Shown piece after piece: positions 33,423-34,709 of a DNA stretch of 34,709 bases. The notes below the pieces were generated by a model, which was not told the origin of the DNA, searched no databases, and worked only from the letters and a program-made list of their open reading frames with translations. Positions within the stretch are counted from its first letter, which is position 1; every line of letters starts with the position of its first letter. Origin of the DNA: Chloroflexota bacterium (GTDB lineage: Bacteria; Chloroflexota; Dehalococcoidia; Lucifugimonadales; Australimonadaceae); NCBI GenBank assembly GCA_002719775.1, contig PBEP01000011.1, positions 22,672 to 57,380 on the forward strand, written 5' to 3'. The translations under genes and the position numbers were made by a program.

Positions 33423-33447
33423 CCTAATTTTATGAATTAGGATTTTT
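33423..33447 (+). terminator. Rho-independent terminator upstream of mdh
   Basis: CCTAATT / AATTAGG with a TTATG loop, then ATTTTT. It lies 54 bases before the mdh start and would end transcripts from the structured RNA region. If regulated, it would act as an attenuator for mdh. Confidence 0.6.
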
Positions 33448-33500
33448 GTTGTCATTTATTAATAATATTTTCATCATTAGGGAAAATGGAGCAATTGAAG

Positions 33501-34439
33501 ATGCGTAAAAAGGTTACAGTCGTAGGAGCTGGTAATGTTGGTGCTACCACTGCTCAGAGGCTTTATGAAAGAGGAACAATTGATGTTGTTCTAGTAGATG
33601 TCGTTGAAGGTATGCCGCAAGGGAAATCGCTTGATATGGCCGAATCTGGGCCTGTACTTGGAATAGATGCATCCATTATTGGCACAAATTCCTACAACGA
33701 AACTGAAGGATCAGATGTCGTAGTTATTACTGCAGGAATAGCTAGAAAGCCCGGAATGAGCCGAGATGATCTTCTCTTCACTAATATGCGCATAGTGGGT
33801 TCGGTAGTTGAAGAAGTAGTGAAAAAATCCCCAAATGCAATTTTAATAGTTGTTTCCAATCCTTTGGATGCAATGGTTCAGCATGCTTATAGCGTTGCCG
33901 GTTTACCAAAAAATCGGGTTATTGGTATGGCTGGTGTACTGGATACGGCACGATTCAGAACTTTTCTTGCATGGGAATTAAATGTTTCTGTTAAAGACGT
34001 ACAGGCCTATGTTTTAGGGGGCCATGGGGATCAAATGGTTCCTCTGATACAACACACCACAGTAGGTGGTGTATCGATAAAAGAATTACTAACCCCTGAT
34101 CGCCTCTCTTCCATTATTAAGCGAACTCAAACTGGGGGTGGTGAAATTGTAGAGCTACTGAAAACTGGAAGTGCGTTTTATGCTCCTTCAGCTGCTGTAG
34201 CAGAGATGGTTGACTCCGTATTACTGAACCAGAATCGACTTTTGCCTTGTGCTGCGCTTCTTGAAGGTGAATATGGCATTAGTGGAGTATATTTGGGTGT
34301 CCCCGTTATATTGGGGTCCAATGGAATTGAAAGGGTAGTAGAGTTGGAATTAAGCAGTGAAGAAAATGCAGGGTTGGAAAATTCCGCAAGTGGTGTACGA
34401 GAGCTGATTGAAGCGATGGCCAATGCACCAAAAAGTTAA
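33501..34439 (+). CDS. mdh: Malate dehydrogenase (LDH-like type)
   Basis: The NAD-dependent TCA-cycle enzyme that interconverts malate and oxaloacetate. 312 residues from ATG 33501 ([18 protein letters not shown]), which has GGAG nine bases upstream; ATG 33486 adds five residues. The Rossmann GAGNVG is at 9-14. The substrate loop ARKPGMSR supplies Arg82 and Arg88, the arginines that mark malate rather than lactate specificity. Asp148 and Arg151 (DTARFR) and catalytic His175 (GGHGDQMVP) complete the active site. This is the tetrameric, LDH-like MDH found in Chloroflexota. A further gene follows 16 bases after the stop. Confidence 0.95.
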   Translation: MRKKVTVVGAGNVGATTAQRLYERGTIDVVLVDVVEGMPQGKSLDMAESGPVLGIDASIIGTNSYNETEGSDVVVITAGIARKPGMSRDDLLFTNMRIVGSVVEEVVKKSPNAILIVVSNPLDAMVQHAYSVAGLPKNRVIGMAGVLDTARFRTFLAWELNVSVKDVQAYVLGGHGDQMVPLIQHTTVGGVSIKELLTPDRLSSIIKRTQTGGGEIVELLKTGSAFYAPSAAVAEMVDSVLLNQNRLLPCAALLEGEYGISGVYLGVPVILGSNGIERVVELELSSEENAGLENSASGVRELIEAMANAPKS

Positions 34440-34455
34440 TTATAAAGGTGCCTGA

Positions 34456-34709
34456 ATGCCTAAGAGTCGTTTTATTCCATTAGAAGTTGTAGGAAGCCAA
34501 GATTCACCGCCAGCTTTGACAGATGTAATAGTTGCTCTTTATTCACAGGTGCTTATTCACGATCTTCAAGAAACTGAGGATGTGGAGCTCATTTCTTATG
34601 ATAGTTTATGGTCGATTTCTGAAGAGGTTTTTACATTAGGGTGCTCTATAGGATTGAGCAATTACGGAGACATTACACGGATTTTAGAGCAAACGCATAG
34701 CGATGTATC
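34456..34709 (+). CDS. Unknown protein, N-terminal fragment
   Basis: It begins at ATG 34456 with AAAGGTG upstream and runs off the right edge after 84 codons. The sequence starts MPKSRFIPLEVVGSQDSPPA and then has alternating helical segments with many acidic residues. I do not recognise a family. The short gap after mdh suggests co-transcription. Confidence 0.55.
   Translation, partial: MPKSRFIPLEVVGSQDSPPALTDVIVALYSQVLIHDLQETEDVELISYDSLWSISEEVFTLGCSIGLSNYGDITRILEQTHSDV

Noticed and set aside
33066-33455. 129-residue open frame on the minus strand
   Set aside because: It overlaps the well-supported 59-residue gene and the structured RNA region, has an unordered composition, and has no good ribosome site.
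1-34709. CRISPR array, prophage, IS element or toxin-antitoxin pair
   Set aside because: No regularly spaced repeats, transposase, integrase, phage structural genes or recognisable toxin pair were seen on either strand.

Overview
The window looks like chromosomal DNA from an uncultured Chloroflexota bacterium, most likely a marine SAR202-type member of the Dehalococcoidia. Three things point there: two ftsZ genes, a dcw region cut down to rsmH-ftsZ, and a catabolic set rich in flavin-dependent oxidoreductases, Rieske oxygenases, amidases, racemase/dehydratase-type sugar-acid enzymes and MFS carriers. The taxonomy is inferred from gene content and AT-rich coding style, not from a marker-gene search. 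Genes are tightly packed, TTG and GTG starts are common, and no phage genes, insertion sequences or CRISPR arrays are seen.

Layout. 1-10 kb holds mostly single catabolic or housekeeping genes: the 5' end of an amidohydrolase (-), alpha/beta hydrolase, 1-Cys peroxiredoxin, SRPBCC protein (-), a 3-hydroxyisobutyrate-type dehydrogenase, an MFS carrier (-), an LLM flavin oxidoreductase, a DUF805 protein, tRNA-Ala (-), a lactate-permease-family transporter followed by an unlisted 51-residue membrane protein, a methyltransferase, and a class V aminotransferase (-). 10.2-14.4 kb is the division and nucleotide-control block: an AT-rich spacer, rsmH, ftsZ (copy 1), nrdR with tandem NrdR boxes, and an unknown 146-residue protein. 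Two related GC-rich structured elements sit after ftsZ and after the unknown gene. 14.4-19.2 kb is a housekeeping run: pdxA-proC-yggT-degV-pepA, then tRNA-His and tRNA-Arg. 19.2-27.9 kb is again catabolic: a lipoprotein serine hydrolase and a Rieske oxygenase (both -), an amidase, a second MFS carrier, and a translationally coupled pair of UxaA-type dehydratase and membrane-anchored PQQ-type sugar dehydrogenase (both -). 27.9-30.0 kb (-) holds a sigma-factor-like gene overlapping a second ftsZ that carries an N-terminal XRE/RodZ-like helix-turn-helix. 30.2 kb to the end holds a carboxyltransferase, a GNAT acetyltransferase (-), an alpha/beta hydrolase lacking its catalytic His (-), a 59-residue protein, a structured RNA region with a terminator, malate dehydrogenase and the start of an unknown gene.

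The most unusual item is the two-gene module at 27.9-30.0 kb. A sigma-like protein is followed, with an 8-base overlap, by an HTH-FtsZ fusion that keeps all GTPase motifs and a canonical basic C-terminal peptide. The stand-alone FtsZ next to rsmH has a less typical C-terminal peptide. This suggests a division of labour between two tubulin homologues, one of which may touch DNA or a transcription partner. Secondary points are the tandem NrdR boxes before nrdR, the paired structured 3' elements, a DegV gene whose conserved N-terminus lies upstream of any canonical start codon, and the small membrane protein behind the lactate permease.
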